Positions 7,520-15,642 of a DNA stretch of 64,000 nucleotides are shown one piece after another. A model generated the notes under the pieces. It ran no database searches. It was not told the origin of the DNA and saw only the letters and a list, made by a program, of their open reading frames with translations. Each line of letters begins with the position of its first letter. Positions within the stretch are counted from its first letter, which is position 1. The stretch is from Natrinema versiforme JCM 10478 (GTDB lineage Archaea; Halobacteriota; Halobacteria; Halobacteriales; Natrialbaceae): positions 1-64,000 of the forward strand of contig NZ_AOID01000033.1 of the NCBI RefSeq assembly GCF_000337195.1, written 5' to 3'. A program made the position numbers and the translations under genes.

Positions 7520-8887
7520 GTGTTACGGCGAATGAAGCGCACCAACGAGTTCGAAGTAGTTCCCCAGTCCGACGCGGACGAGGAGTTGCTTCGGCGTCTG
7601 TTGGACGCTTCAGCCGCACTCTGGAACGAGATCAATTATCAGCGCCGAACTAACTTCGAAGACCCAGACGGCGACGTTTGGGAAATCGACGAGTACCGCG
7701 GCCGGTACGGCGGGACGCTCGGCGCTTCGACGGTACAACAGATCGAACGCAAGAACCGCGAAGCGTGGCGCTCGTTCTTCGTACTCCGAGAGAAGGGCGA
7801 AGCCAACGGCAAGCCCGGCTTCTGGGGCAACCAAGACGACGGCCGCGAACTGCGGACGTACATCCGAAACACGTCGTACTCGGTCGAGTGGGGCGAATAC
7901 TCCCGACTCGAGGTACTCGTCGGTCAAGATCTGAAAGAGGAGTACGGTCTTGGATACCAAGAACGACTCCGGCTCGAAGTTCGGGGTGAACCGAACTGGG
8001 ACGAGTACGACAAGCAGGGCCGGTTGGAACTGTATTACGACGACGTGAGCGAGACGTTCAGGGCCTTTCAGCCAGTCACAATCGACAATTCTCGACTGGC
8101 ACAACCACTGGCGGACGAAACCGCCGCTCTGGACATTGGCGCGAACAACATCGTCGCCTGCACGACCACAACCGGCGAGCAGTACCTGTACGAAGGCCGC
8201 GACCTGTTCGAACGGTTCCGCGAAACCACGCAACGAATTGCCGAACTCCAGTCGAAACTCGAGGATGGCCGGTACAGTTCGAAGCGGATCGACTCACTGT
8301 ACCGTCGTCGAACGCGGTGGCGCGACCACGCGATGGACGCACTCTGTCGCGACTTGATCGAACGGCTGCACGACGAGGGTGTTTCGACGGTGTACGTCGG
8401 CGACTTAACCGACGTGCTCGAGACACACTGGTCGGTTCGGACGAACGCCAAACTGCACAACTTCTGGGCGTTCCGGCGGTTCGTCGGACGCCTCGCCGAT
8501 ACCGCCGAGGAGTTCGGAATCACCGTCGAAGTGCGAACAGAAGCGTGGACCTCCCAGACGTGTCCGAACTGCGGTTCGACCGAGAACACGACTCGGCACC
8601 GGGACACGCTGACGTGTTCCTGCGGCTTCGAGGGCCACGCGGACCTCGCCGCAAGCGAGACGTTCCTGAGACGTCATCAGAACTCTTCGAGTTCTGATTG
8701 GCGAACGAGACACGAAGTGTCTCGTCAGCGGCACGAAGAGATAGCACGGCCGATGGCACGGCCCGTGTGCCTCAAGTGGGACAGCCACGACTGGCTGGAG
8801 TCACCACGCTCCCCCCGTCCCAACGAGGAGCACACGAACCCGCAAGTTGCCTCCGTGGTCGTTCGAGACGACGAAGTCGTCTCGTGA
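7520..8887 (+). CDS. tnpB: TnpB-family RNA-guided nuclease-like protein (455 aa)
   Basis: The frame runs from GTG 7520 (or ATG 7532) to 8887. RuvC-like motifs are visible: D205 in A-L-D-I-G-A-N-N, the second motif V-Y-V-G294-D-L-T-D-V-L, and the third D375 in G-H-A-D-L-A-A-S. Zinc-finger cysteines are C348/C351 and C366/C368. TnpB proteins use an omega RNA from the element's right end to cut DNA next to a short target motif, which keeps the element in place after excision. The usual catalytic Glu of the second motif is Gly here, so cleavage is not assured. The last ~70 residues are low-complexity because the codons also form the hairpin chain. It is probably leaderless from the TATA-like TTAATAG at 7497-7503. 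Confidence 0.85.
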   Translation: MLRRMKRTNEFEVVPQSDADEELLRRLLDASAALWNEINYQRRTNFEDPDGDVWEIDEYRGRYGGTLGASTVQQIERKNREAWRSFFVLREKGEANGKPGFWGNQDDGRELRTYIRNTSYSVEWGEYSRLEVLVGQDLKEEYGLGYQERLRLEVRGEPNWDEYDKQGRLELYYDDVSETFRAFQPVTIDNSRLAQPLADETAALDIGANNIVACTTTTGEQYLYEGRDLFERFRETTQRIAELQSKLEDGRYSSKRIDSLYRRRTRWRDHAMDALCRDLIERLHDEGVSTVYVGDLTDVLETHWSVRTNAKLHNFWAFRRFVGRLADTAEEFGITVEVRTEAWTSQTCPNCGSTENTTRHRDTLTCSCGFEGHADLAASETFLRRHQNSSSSDWRTRHEVSRQRHEEIARPMARPVCLKWDSHDWLESPRSPRPNEEHTNPQVASVVVRDDEVVS

Positions 8888-8978
8888 TGACGAGAGAGCT
8901 GGCTCTCTCGAACCAACTCGGTGTAGCCGAGACTCCCAGCGCGAGGAAACCCCGGCGTTCACGCCGGGGAGGATGTCA
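8678..8978 (+). ncRNA. Candidate omega RNA / sotRNA region at the 3' end of tnpB copy 1
   Basis: A chain of perfect short hairpins runs through the end of tnpB and beyond. Stems are 8678-8685/8689-8696 (loop TTC), 8707-8713/8717-8723 (loop GAA), 8864-8872/8876-8884 (loop GAA), 8891-8899/8902-8910, and 8950-8957/8962-8969 (loop TTCA), then GAGGATGTCA. An imperfect stem lies at 8755-8771. In known TnpB systems and in haloarchaeal IS1341 elements, sense transcripts from this place act as the guide scaffold. The guide would be the flanking sequence from base 8979. RNA ends cannot be seen from DNA. Confidence 0.6.
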
Positions 8979-9404
8979 TTGCTCGCGGTTCGCACCGAGG
9001 TCGGCCTCTGAGACGATCTCCGCGCCGATGGCCGAGAGGTCGACGGTCACGTCTGCGGTGACGGCTTTGCTGATCTCGTCTAAGTTGCCGGCGAGAACCG
9101 TCAGTACGTCGTCAGGGCTGGTGTAGACCAGCATGTTGCCGTCTTTGCCCTCCGCGACGAGCTGTGTATCGTTCAGGACGACCTGATCCTTCTGAATCGT
9201 CGCCGAGACGACCGGCAGCGCCGCCGGCTTCCCCGGCTCGTCGTCTCTGACTTTGCGGATGTGGACCTCGTCGAGGTCGATGACTTCCTTGTACTCCCGT
9301 ATCTGTTCGGCGCAGTCGACCATGTCGTTGAGCAGGGCGGTCCGCTTCTCGTTGCCGTGGTCACCGTCGAGACAGTGCTGACAGACGCGGAGTTCGAGTC
9401 GCAT
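8976..9404 (-). CDS. Conserved haloarchaeal protein, unknown function
   Basis: This 142-residue acidic soluble protein begins M-R-L-E-L-R-V-C-Q-H-C with C8/C11 and H16 that could bind a metal. The middle has the pattern V-I-D-L-D-E-V-H-I-R-K-V-R-D-D-E. I do not recognise the family. Its stop codon TGA (8978-8976) lies in the last three bases of the tnpB element's right end, so its last residues were probably altered or trimmed when the element arrived. It is convergent with tnpB. Confidence 0.6.
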   Translation of the reverse strand: MRLELRVCQHCLDGDHGNEKRTALLNDMVDCAEQIREYKEVIDLDEVHIRKVRDDEPGKPAALPVVSATIQKDQVVLNDTQLVAEGKDGNMLVYTSPDDVLTVLAGNLDEISKAVTADVTVDLSAIGAEIVSEADLGANREQ

Positions 9405-9465
9405 TACGTGCCGATTGGGGCTGGATACCGATGAGAATTCCGTTTCTGTCCGTCGCCGCTCGCGC

Positions 9466-10155
9466 TCAGTCCTCTAGCTGCTCGTGGATCTCTCGAATCC
9501 GTTCGGTCCCCCGGTCGACGTATCCGCCGTGATAGCACACAGTATGGTCGATCTCGAGGCCTGCCAGCGTCCCGACGGACTCGATCGCGCGATCCATATC
9601 GGGCGTGAAGTGGGGTTTCGGTCCGGCAAGGGGGTCGTCGCCGTCGCCGACCAGTGCGTCGCCGGCCACGAGCAGGTTCCCCGTCGGGAAGTACAACGAG
9701 ATGTGTCCGGGCGCGTGGCCGGGCGTGGCGACGACCGCCATCGGCCCCGCGAGCGTCGGGAGCCGGACGCCGTCTGCCAGTTCGATGTCGACGTCGACGG
9801 GCGGATACCGGTCGCCGTCGTCCGCTCCCTTGATCGGGTCGCGCTCGCCCGACACGTACGGTGCTTCGTCGCGGTGGGTCGCGACGATCGCGTCGACTCG
9901 CTCGAGCAGTTCCGCGAGCCCGCCCGCGTGATCCGCGTCGTGGTGGGTCAAGACAACGAGCCAAATGTCCGTGAGTTCGAACCCCATTCCGGCCAGATGG
10001 GTCTCGAGTTGGCCGACTGCGCCGGCGGGGCCGGCATCGAGCAACACCAGTCCGCGGTCCGTCTCGACTGCCGTCGGGGTAAACGTGTGTTCGCTGCCGC
10101 CGTACTCGAGGGTCAGTGGGAGTGCGTACACGCCGGGATCGTCGCGGTCGGTCAT
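9466..10155 (-). CDS. MBL-fold metallo-hydrolase (glyoxalase II-like)
   Basis: The 229-residue protein has the metallo-beta-lactamase metal motif T-H-H-D-A-D-H-A-G, a His in T-P-G-H-A-P-G-H, and a G-D-A-L-V-G-D segment; a further His lies in Y-H-G-G near the C terminus. These mark a di-zinc hydrolase of the glyoxalase II-like branch, though the substrate cannot be told. The ATG at 10155 is chosen over the in-frame upstream ATG at 10182 because M-T-D-R-D-D starts the conserved region. It is cytoplasmic, with no signal peptide. Both neighbours are on the same strand but spaced, so operon linkage is uncertain. Confidence 0.82.
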   Translation of the reverse strand: MTDRDDPGVYALPLTLEYGGSEHTFTPTAVETDRGLVLLDAGPAGAVGQLETHLAGMGFELTDIWLVVLTHHDADHAGGLAELLERVDAIVATHRDEAPYVSGERDPIKGADDGDRYPPVDVDIELADGVRLPTLAGPMAVVATPGHAPGHISLYFPTGNLLVAGDALVGDGDDPLAGPKPHFTPDMDRAIESVGTLAGLEIDHTVCYHGGYVDRGTERIREIHEQLED

Positions 10156-10237
10156 GCGGGCCGATTGGCGGGCCGACCCCAAAGGCGTAGCCCTCGAGTC
10201 GGGTGGACCGAGTCGAAAGCAGCCGCCGCCCGACGAG

Positions 10238-11404
10238 TCAGGAGAGAACGCCGTCGATGGCTCCCTCGAGGTCGGCGATCAGGTCGTCGACGTGTTCGAT
10301 CCCCACCGAGACGCGGATCAGGCTGTCCGAGAGCCCCGCCTCGATGCGCTCCTCGCGGGGAATCGCGGCGTGGGTCATCGGCGCGGGCTGTTCGATCAGG
10401 CTCTCGACGCCGCCGAGGCTCTCTGCGAGGGTGAAGACCTCGGTGTTCGAAACGACCTCGCTGGCCTCTTCTAAGCTCGCGTCGAGTTCGAAACTCAGCA
10501 TGCCGCCGAAGTCGTCCATCTGCTCGGCGGCGATCTCGTGGCCCGGATGGGACTCGAGGCCGGGGTAGTAGACGCGGTCGACATCGGCGTGGTCGTCGAG
10601 GAAGTCGGCGATCGCGCGGGCGTTCTCGCAGTGGCGGTCCATACGGACGGGCAGCGTTTTGGTGCCCCGGAGGACGAGGAAGGACTCGAAGGGGCCGGGC
10701 GTCGCACCGACGGAGTTCTGATAGAAGCCGAGTTGTTCGTCTATGTCCTCGTCGTTGGTCAGCAGTGCGCCGCCAACCACGTCGGAGTGGCCGCCGAGGT
10801 ACTTGGTCAGCGAGTGCGAGACGATGTCCGCACCGAGATCGAGCGGTCGCTGGAGGTACGGCGTCGCGAACGTGTTGTCGATGGCACACAGCGCGTCGTG
10901 GTCGTGGGCGATCTCGGCTGCGCCCTCGATATCCACGATCGACATGAGCGGGTTCGTCGGTGTCTCGAGCCACAGCAGCGCCGTCTCCTCCCGGAACGCG
11001 GCCTCGATCTCATCGAGATCGGTCATATCGACGAAGGAGAACTCGAGGTCGTAGTCCTCGTAGACCTGCGTGAAGATGCGGTGGGTCCCGCCGTAGACGT
11101 CGTTGCCCGTCACCACGTGATCGCCGGCCTCGAGCAGGTTCAGAACGGTATTGATCGAGGCCATCCCGCTGGCGAACGCGCGACCGTAGTCGGCGTTCTC
11201 GAGGCTCGCGAGGTTCGCCTCGAGGTCGGTGCGCGTGGGGTTCCCCGTGCGGGAGTACTCGTAGCCGCGGTGGTCGCCCGGCGCGTCCTGCTTGTAGGTG
11301 GAGTTGGCGTGAATCGGCGTCATCAGTGCGCCGGTCTCCTCGTCTGGTTCCTGGCCGGCGTGAATCGAGCGGGTCTCGATCCGGCGGTCGTTGTCGTCGT
11401 CCAT
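10238..11404 (-). CDS. Cystathionine gamma-synthase/lyase-type PLP enzyme
   Basis: The 388-residue protein belongs to the Cys/Met metabolism PLP family. It has T-R-S-I-H-A-G-Q at the start, [12 protein letters not shown]176 in [10 protein letters not shown], and the Schiff-base K201 in [13 protein letters not shown]. Such enzymes make or break cystathionine in transsulfuration, or use O-acylhomoserine for direct sulfhydrylation; haloarchaeal ones are usually annotated as cystathionine synthase. The ATG at 11404 fits the family start. The methionine synthase pair at 18.9-21 kb would use the homocysteine this route can supply. Confidence 0.88.
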   Translation of the reverse strand: MDDDNDRRIETRSIHAGQEPDEETGALMTPIHANSTYKQDAPGDHRGYEYSRTGNPTRTDLEANLASLENADYGRAFASGMASINTVLNLLEAGDHVVTGNDVYGGTHRIFTQVYEDYDLEFSFVDMTDLDEIEAAFREETALLWLETPTNPLMSIVDIEGAAEIAHDHDALCAIDNTFATPYLQRPLDLGADIVSHSLTKYLGGHSDVVGGALLTNDEDIDEQLGFYQNSVGATPGPFESFLVLRGTKTLPVRMDRHCENARAIADFLDDHADVDRVYYPGLESHPGHEIAAEQMDDFGGMLSFELDASLEEASEVVSNTEVFTLAESLGGVESLIEQPAPMTHAAIPREERIEAGLSDSLIRVSVGIEHVDDLIADLEGAIDGVLS

Positions 11405-11485
11405 ATTGAGATAGGGGATTCGCGGTCGGATCACTGTTGTGGACGATATTAGCGCGACGGATGCGGTCGACCGCAAGCAGTCGTA

Positions 11486-11576
11486 CCGCGCGAGCGGAGC
11501 GAGCGCGGCCTTTTTGGTGCAGATTTTTGCTCCGAGTGGTGCGCGAACGAAGTGAGCGCATCCCGAGGAGCAAAAA
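11486..11576. repeat. Stacked-hairpin intergenic element, copy A
   Basis: Between the PLP enzyme and L21e lie an imperfect palindrome (CCGCGC 11486-11491 / GCGCGG 11503-11508 around GAGCGGAGCGA), the segment GGCCTTTTTGG, and a hairpin with arms TTTTTGCTCC (11524-11533) and GGAGCAAAAA (11567-11576) enclosing TGCGC/GCGCA. The order and several words resemble the block at 58780-58908. It looks like a dispersed haloarchaeal intergenic repeat. Its role is unknown; terminator, structured RNA or nucleoid site are all possible. Confidence 0.6.
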
Positions 11577-11596
11577 GGTGCGTGGGAATACGTGTG

Positions 11597-11603
11597 TTTT
11601 ATA
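11597..11603 (+). promoter_or_regulatory. TATA box for the L21e-rpoF operon
   Basis: TTTTATA lies about 34 nt before the ATG at 11634, giving a short leader of roughly 5-10 nt. Confidence 0.5.
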
Positions 11604-11633
11604 ACCGTCACCGGACAAAGCGGTCGTACGACT

Positions 11634-11942
11634 ATGCCGAAATCTAATGGCCCTCGTCAGGGAACCCGACGAAAGCTCGCGAACGATCCTCGAGACCGCG
11701 GCGGTTCGCCGCCACAGCGTGCGATTCAGGAGTACGAGGAGGGTGAGAAAGTCCACCTGAAGATCGACCCAAGCGTTCCAGACGGTCGCTTCCACCCGCG
11801 GTTCGACGGACACACCGGCGAAGTCGTCGGGAAACAGGGCAGTGCCTTCAAAGTCGAGATCAACGACGGCGGCAAGGACAAGACCCTGCTCGTGACCGCG
11901 GCCCACATGCGCGCACAGAATCAGGACAAGAACCGGATCTAA
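11634..11942 (+). CDS. rpl21e: 50S ribosomal protein L21e
   Basis: The 102-residue protein begins [15 protein letters not shown] and has the L21e core [22 protein letters not shown]. It is a large-subunit protein shared by archaea and eukaryotes. The ATG at 11634 gives the normal family start. The stop is 6 bp before rpoF, so the two are co-transcribed, which is the common archaeal arrangement. Confidence 0.95.
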   Translation: MPKSNGPRQGTRRKLANDPRDRGGSPPQRAIQEYEEGEKVHLKIDPSVPDGRFHPRFDGHTGEVVGKQGSAFKVEINDGGKDKTLLVTAAHMRAQNQDKNRI

Positions 11943-11948
11943 TCAGGG

Positions 11949-12305
11949 ATGACGATCTTCAAAGAGATCGTCGACGAGGAGTTCCTGACGGTCTCGGAGA
12001 CGAAGGAGCTGCTCGCCGACATCGAAGCCGAACGCGCGATGGACGAGGAGCGCGAGCTGCGCTACGAGCTCGCGCGAGCGATCGAACACGCGAACCGATT
12101 TGCGGTCCTCGAGCCCAAGGAGGCCCAAGCGCTGGTCGACGACCTGCAGGACATCGAGAAGGTCGACGAGCCGACGGCCTACAAGATCGCCAATCTCCTG
12201 CCACAGGACCGGGACGAACTCCGGTCGGTGTACGCACAGCAGCGGTACTCGCTGTCGGGGGATGAACTCGACGAAATTCTCAACATCGTCGCACAATACG
12301 CCTGA
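11949..12305 (+). CDS. rpoF: RNA polymerase subunit F (Rpb4 family)
   Basis: The 118-residue protein is archaeal RpoF, which pairs with RpoE (Rpb7) to form the polymerase stalk that binds nascent RNA and aids open-complex formation. Sequence marks are the N-terminal V-S-E-T-K-E-L-L, the long acidic helix E-A-E-R-A-M-D-E-E-R-E-L-R-Y-E, and the C-terminal HRDC-like bundle with N-L-L-P-Q-D-R-D-E-L-R-S-V-Y. Length is normal. It follows L21e closely; the next gene in most relatives is DUF655, but here a permease gene intervenes. Confidence 0.93.
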   Translation: MTIFKEIVDEEFLTVSETKELLADIEAERAMDEERELRYELARAIEHANRFAVLEPKEAQALVDDLQDIEKVDEPTAYKIANLLPQDRDELRSVYAQQRYSLSGDELDEILNIVAQYA

Positions 12306-12449
12306 ACGCGGTCCCTTCGTGGCGTTGCGACGCGGCTTCGTCACTCGCCGCTACGTGAGTAGCAGCGGCGCTCGAGGCCCTGTCCCGGGCCGTTTTCAAT
12401 GTGTCCGTAACCGCCACTGACTGGCAGGTAGCGGTGCGTTCCTTGTACT

Positions 12450-13937
12450 GTGGACGAAAGAGCCGTCCGGGATACGGTCGTGGACGCTACCGAGACGGAG
12501 ACCGAACCGAGTGACATGCAGGGAGGCGACTCGCTAGAACGGGACATCGGGCTCCTCGGGGCCACGGCGATCGGAGCGGGGACGATGATTGCCGGCGGTA
12601 TCTTCGTCCTCTCGGGGCTCGCCGTCGCCAACGTGGGCGCGGCAGCGATCGTTTCGTTCGCGCTGGCGGCGGTCGTGGCCTCGTTTACCGCACTGACCTA
12701 CGCCGAGTTCGCGACCATCTATACCGTCGACGGCGGCGGCTACGCTTACGTGGCCGAGGTGTTCGACTCCGACTGGTCGTATCTCGTCGGGTGGCTGCTC
12801 ATCCTCGGCTATCCCGCGAGCGCGGCCTTCTACCTCGCGAGCTTTGCCGATTGGTTCGCCCGGTTCGTCCGGCCCGCGATCGCACTCCCCGAGGCGCTCC
12901 CCTACTGGATTCCCGGGGTCGTCGTCCTCGCGGTGCTGGTCGGGATCAACCTCGCCGGTGCCGAGGAGACGGGTCGATTCCAGATCGTCGTCACGGGGCT
13001 CAAAATCGCGCTGATCGGCCTGTTCTTGCTCGGTGGTCTCCGCGCGTTCAGCGCGGAGATCGTCGTATCGTCGCTCGAGACCCACATCACGCAGTTCGGG
13101 GACATCGCACTCACCTCGGCGCTCGTGTTCATCACGTTCTTCGGGTTCGAGGCGATCGCCACGAGCGAAGGCGAGATCGACGCGCCCGAGCGGACGGTTC
13201 CCCGGGCGATCTTTCTGAGCATCGCTATCGTGTCCGTCCTGTACGGACTGGTCGTCATCGTCGTGGTGCTCGCGATCAACGACGGTGCCTTCCTCTCGTT
13301 TCTGGCCGATCGAGGGGGTCTTTCGTCGCCCGATGTCGCGACGACGTTCGTCGCCGAGCACGGCGAAGTCGCGATGGCCCGAGCGGCCCAATACTATCTC
13401 GGCGGGACCGGGTTCTACGTCTTCGTCGTCGGTGCGTTACTCTCGATGATCTCGGCCGCCAACGCGACGGTGCTGGCCGGTTCCCGGGTGAAGCTGGCGA
13501 TGGCCAGACGCGGTCACCTCCCCGAACGGGTCCAGCGAATCGATCCCCAGTCCGGCGTCCCGACGGTCGCGGTTGTGGGTACCGGTGGACTGATCCTCTT
13601 TTTCTTCCTGGTTTTCGGCGTCGCCTTCGGGACCTCTCCGGGAACGCCCGGCGGCGATGGGGGTCTGGTGCTCGGATTCGAGTCGCTGGCTCACTTCGCG
13701 GACGCCATGCTCCTCGGCGGACTGGTGTTCGTCAACGTCGCGCTGATTCAGTCCCGTCGGAAGGACCCCGATCGCGAGCGGCGATTTCGGGTCCCGGCCG
13801 TTCCGTGGATCCCGCTGATCGCGATCGGATCGAACCTCGCGCTCTTGGTGAGCATCGAACTGACGAGCCTCGCTCTCGCCGGGGTGGCCGTCATCGCCGG
13901 CGTCGTATTCTGGTTCACCGTCATCGAGGGTGGGTAG
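12450..13937 (+). CDS. APC-superfamily amino acid permease
   Basis: The 495-residue protein has a hydrophilic N terminus and about 12 membrane helices. The first helix carries the APC motif G-L-L-G-A-T-A-I-G-A-G-T-M-I-A-G-G-I-F, and helix 6 has F-F-G-F-E-A-I-A-T-S-E-G-E-I. It imports or exchanges amino acids or related amines. The start may be GTG 12450 or ATG 12516; the latter gives a shorter tail. It ends right after the last helix with no UspA domain. It separates rpoF from DUF655, so it is probably an insertion into an old gene block. Confidence 0.85.
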   Translation: MDERAVRDTVVDATETETEPSDMQGGDSLERDIGLLGATAIGAGTMIAGGIFVLSGLAVANVGAAAIVSFALAAVVASFTALTYAEFATIYTVDGGGYAYVAEVFDSDWSYLVGWLLILGYPASAAFYLASFADWFARFVRPAIALPEALPYWIPGVVVLAVLVGINLAGAEETGRFQIVVTGLKIALIGLFLLGGLRAFSAEIVVSSLETHITQFGDIALTSALVFITFFGFEAIATSEGEIDAPERTVPRAIFLSIAIVSVLYGLVVIVVVLAINDGAFLSFLADRGGLSSPDVATTFVAEHGEVAMARAAQYYLGGTGFYVFVVGALLSMISAANATVLAGSRVKLAMARRGHLPERVQRIDPQSGVPTVAVVGTGGLILFFFLVFGVAFGTSPGTPGGDGGLVLGFESLAHFADAMLLGGLVFVNVALIQSRRKDPDRERRFRVPAVPWIPLIAIGSNLALLVSIELTSLALAGVAVIAGVVFWFTVIEGG

Positions 13938-13967
13938 CTGACACAGCCTCCTGCAAGCGAGCCGACT

Positions 13968-13974
13968 CTTTAAG
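13968..13974 (+). promoter_or_regulatory. TATA box for the DUF655 gene
   Basis: CTTTAAG is 29 nt before the ATG at 14000. It gives DUF655 and ksgA their own promoter, independent of the L21e-rpoF unit. Confidence 0.45.
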
Positions 13975-13999
13975 TACGGCGTCGTCGTACTGTAAACCA

Positions 14000-14596
14000 A
14001 TGAGCGAAGCTGATCGCGATGAGATGGACGTTCGTCGTGCGGTCGTGTTGGATTATCTCGCACACGGGCTGTCGGACGACGGCCGACCGCAGTACGCGAA
14101 GTCGCCGGCAGGCTACGCCGTCGGCATCGAGGACTTTCAGCTCTATCAAGTCGCCTTCGACGAGGACGAACGCCTGACCATCGGGAGCGAGGTCGTCGTC
14201 GAACCGCCCGCCGAACGAGACATCGTCACCGAATGTCACCGCGTCGAGTACGAGGATCTCTCCTCGGGTGCGCAGTCGGAACTCGAGTACGTCGTCGCCG
14301 ACCTCGTCGAGGAGAACGAAGAGCGATTCGTTGACTTCTACAACGATGCCCAGCCGATCACGCTGCGGCTCCACCAGCTGAACCTGCTGCCGGGCATCGG
14401 GAAAAAGCTCCGCAACGGCATTCTCGACGAGCGAAAGCGCAAGCCCTTCGAGAGCTTCGAGGAACTGTCCGAGCGCGTGTCCGGCCTCCACGACCCCGAC
14501 GAGATCCTCGTCGAGCGCATCCTCGAGGAACTCCGCGATGACGATCTCAAGTATCAGACGTTCGTGGGCCGGCGCGAACAGGAACAGAACCAGTAA
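14000..14596 (+). CDS. DUF655 archaeal protein with helix-hairpin-helix
   Basis: This 198-residue protein belongs to the archaeal DUF655 family. The N-terminal part (Y-L-A-H-G-L-S-D-D-G-R-P-Q-Y) is an OB-like region, and the C-terminal half has a helix-hairpin-helix motif L-L-P-G-I-G-K-K-L-R-N-G-I-L typical of nucleic-acid binding. It is usually found between rpoF and ksgA, which suggests a role in RNA or ribosome processing, but none is proven. The ATG at 14000 follows a TATA-like box. It sits 92 bp before ksgA. Confidence 0.88.
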   Translation: MSEADRDEMDVRRAVVLDYLAHGLSDDGRPQYAKSPAGYAVGIEDFQLYQVAFDEDERLTIGSEVVVEPPAERDIVTECHRVEYEDLSSGAQSELEYVVADLVEENEERFVDFYNDAQPITLRLHQLNLLPGIGKKLRNGILDERKRKPFESFEELSERVSGLHDPDEILVERILEELRDDDLKYQTFVGRREQEQNQ

Positions 14597-14688
14597 CTGC
14601 TTAGCAGGGCTCGAGCGGGCGCTGCCGCCGGGATGGTTCCTGAGCCCGAGACGGTGCGTTTACACCCACCCCAGCCATAGCGCCGGCA

Positions 14689-15528
14689 ATGAGAGACCCA
14701 GACGGACTGATCGCCCGGGCGGGCGTCCGTGGCGATCCGGATCGCGACCAGCACTTCCTCGTGGACGATCGCGTCCTCGATCGATTGCCGTCCTACCTTA
14801 CTGAGAGCGACGCCGACACGAGTCACCTCCTCGAGATCGGCGGCGGAACGGGCGTGCTGACCGATCGGCTACTCGCAGTCGGCGACGAGGTGACGGTGGT
14901 CGAACGCGACCGCGAACTCGCCGAATTCCTCCGCGAGGAGTTCGCCGACGAGATCGCTGCCGGGGAGCTGACCGTCGTTCAGGGCGACGCGCTCGAGGTC
15001 GATCTCCCCGAGTTCACCGCGTCGGTCTCGAATCTGCCCTACGGCGTCTCGAGCGAGATTGCCTTTCGGCTCTTTCCCGAGAAGAAGCCGCTCGTCTTGA
15101 TGTTTCAACAGGAGTTCGCCGAGCGGATGGTCGCCGAGCCGAACACCGCGGAGTACGGTCGGCTCTCGGTCTCGAGCCAGCACTACGCGGACATCGAACT
15201 CGTCGAGTCAATTCCGAAGGAGGCGTTCTCGCCGCCGCCCGCGGTCCAGAGCGCGGTGGTTCGCGCGATCCCGCGCGAGCCCGACTACGAGATCGACGAC
15301 GAGGACTTCTTCCTGCGGTTCGTCAAGGCCCTGTTCACGCAGCGCCGGAAGACGATTCGGAACGCGATTCGGAACACGGGCCACATCTCCGGGCTCGCTG
15401 AACCGGAGGCGGTCGTCGAGGCGGCCGACGAGGACGTGCTCCGAAAGCGGGCCGGCGCGATGGCACCGGCCGAGTTCGCCGCGCTCGCCCAACTCGCGAG
15501 GGACGTGGGTGAGCCGATCGACGACTGA
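14689..15528 (+). CDS. ksgA: 16S rRNA dimethyladenosine transferase KsgA/Dim1
   Basis: The 279-residue enzyme transfers methyl groups from S-adenosylmethionine to two adjacent adenines near the 3' end of 16S rRNA, a late check in small-subunit assembly. It has the SAM-binding motif E49-I-G-G-G-T-G, the acidic V-V-E-R-D at the end of strand 2, and the catalytic N115-L-P-Y. The N terminus includes D-Q-H-F-L-V-D, the archaeal/eukaryal form of the family motif. Length is normal. It follows DUF655, as in other haloarchaea. Confidence 0.95.
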   Translation: MRDPDGLIARAGVRGDPDRDQHFLVDDRVLDRLPSYLTESDADTSHLLEIGGGTGVLTDRLLAVGDEVTVVERDRELAEFLREEFADEIAAGELTVVQGDALEVDLPEFTASVSNLPYGVSSEIAFRLFPEKKPLVLMFQQEFAERMVAEPNTAEYGRLSVSSQHYADIELVESIPKEAFSPPPAVQSAVVRAIPREPDYEIDDEDFFLRFVKALFTQRRKTIRNAIRNTGHISGLAEPEAVVEAADEDVLRKRAGAMAPAEFAALAQLARDVGEPIDD

Positions 15529-15642
15529 TCTCGATCCCCGGCTCGAGGGGGTCGTTCGGCTCGGGTCGCAGTTGAGCGACCGGAGCAGTCCGACCAACGG
15601 ATACTCAAAGCTACGCGACCGACAGGCTCGAGAGACGAACGC

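Larger units (their letters stand above)
7273..8978 (+). mobile_element. tnpB-only IS200/IS605-family element (IS1341 type), copy 1
   Basis: The element carries tnpB and a tiny divergent ORF but no tnpA. The left end has an imperfect hairpin CCGCCG-TTCA-CGGAGG (7295-7310) followed by GCGTCACTCGG. The right end has a perfect hairpin CCCCGGCG-TTCA-CGCCGGGG (8950-8969) followed by GAGGATGTCA (8969-8978). Both features recur in copy 2 near 53.1-54.7 kb, where the interrupted gene fixes the ends. The left boundary here is inferred from the same 22-nt offset and is uncertain by about 20 bp. It lies between aEF1B and a minus-strand gene whose TGA stop is supplied by the right end. Confidence 0.75.
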
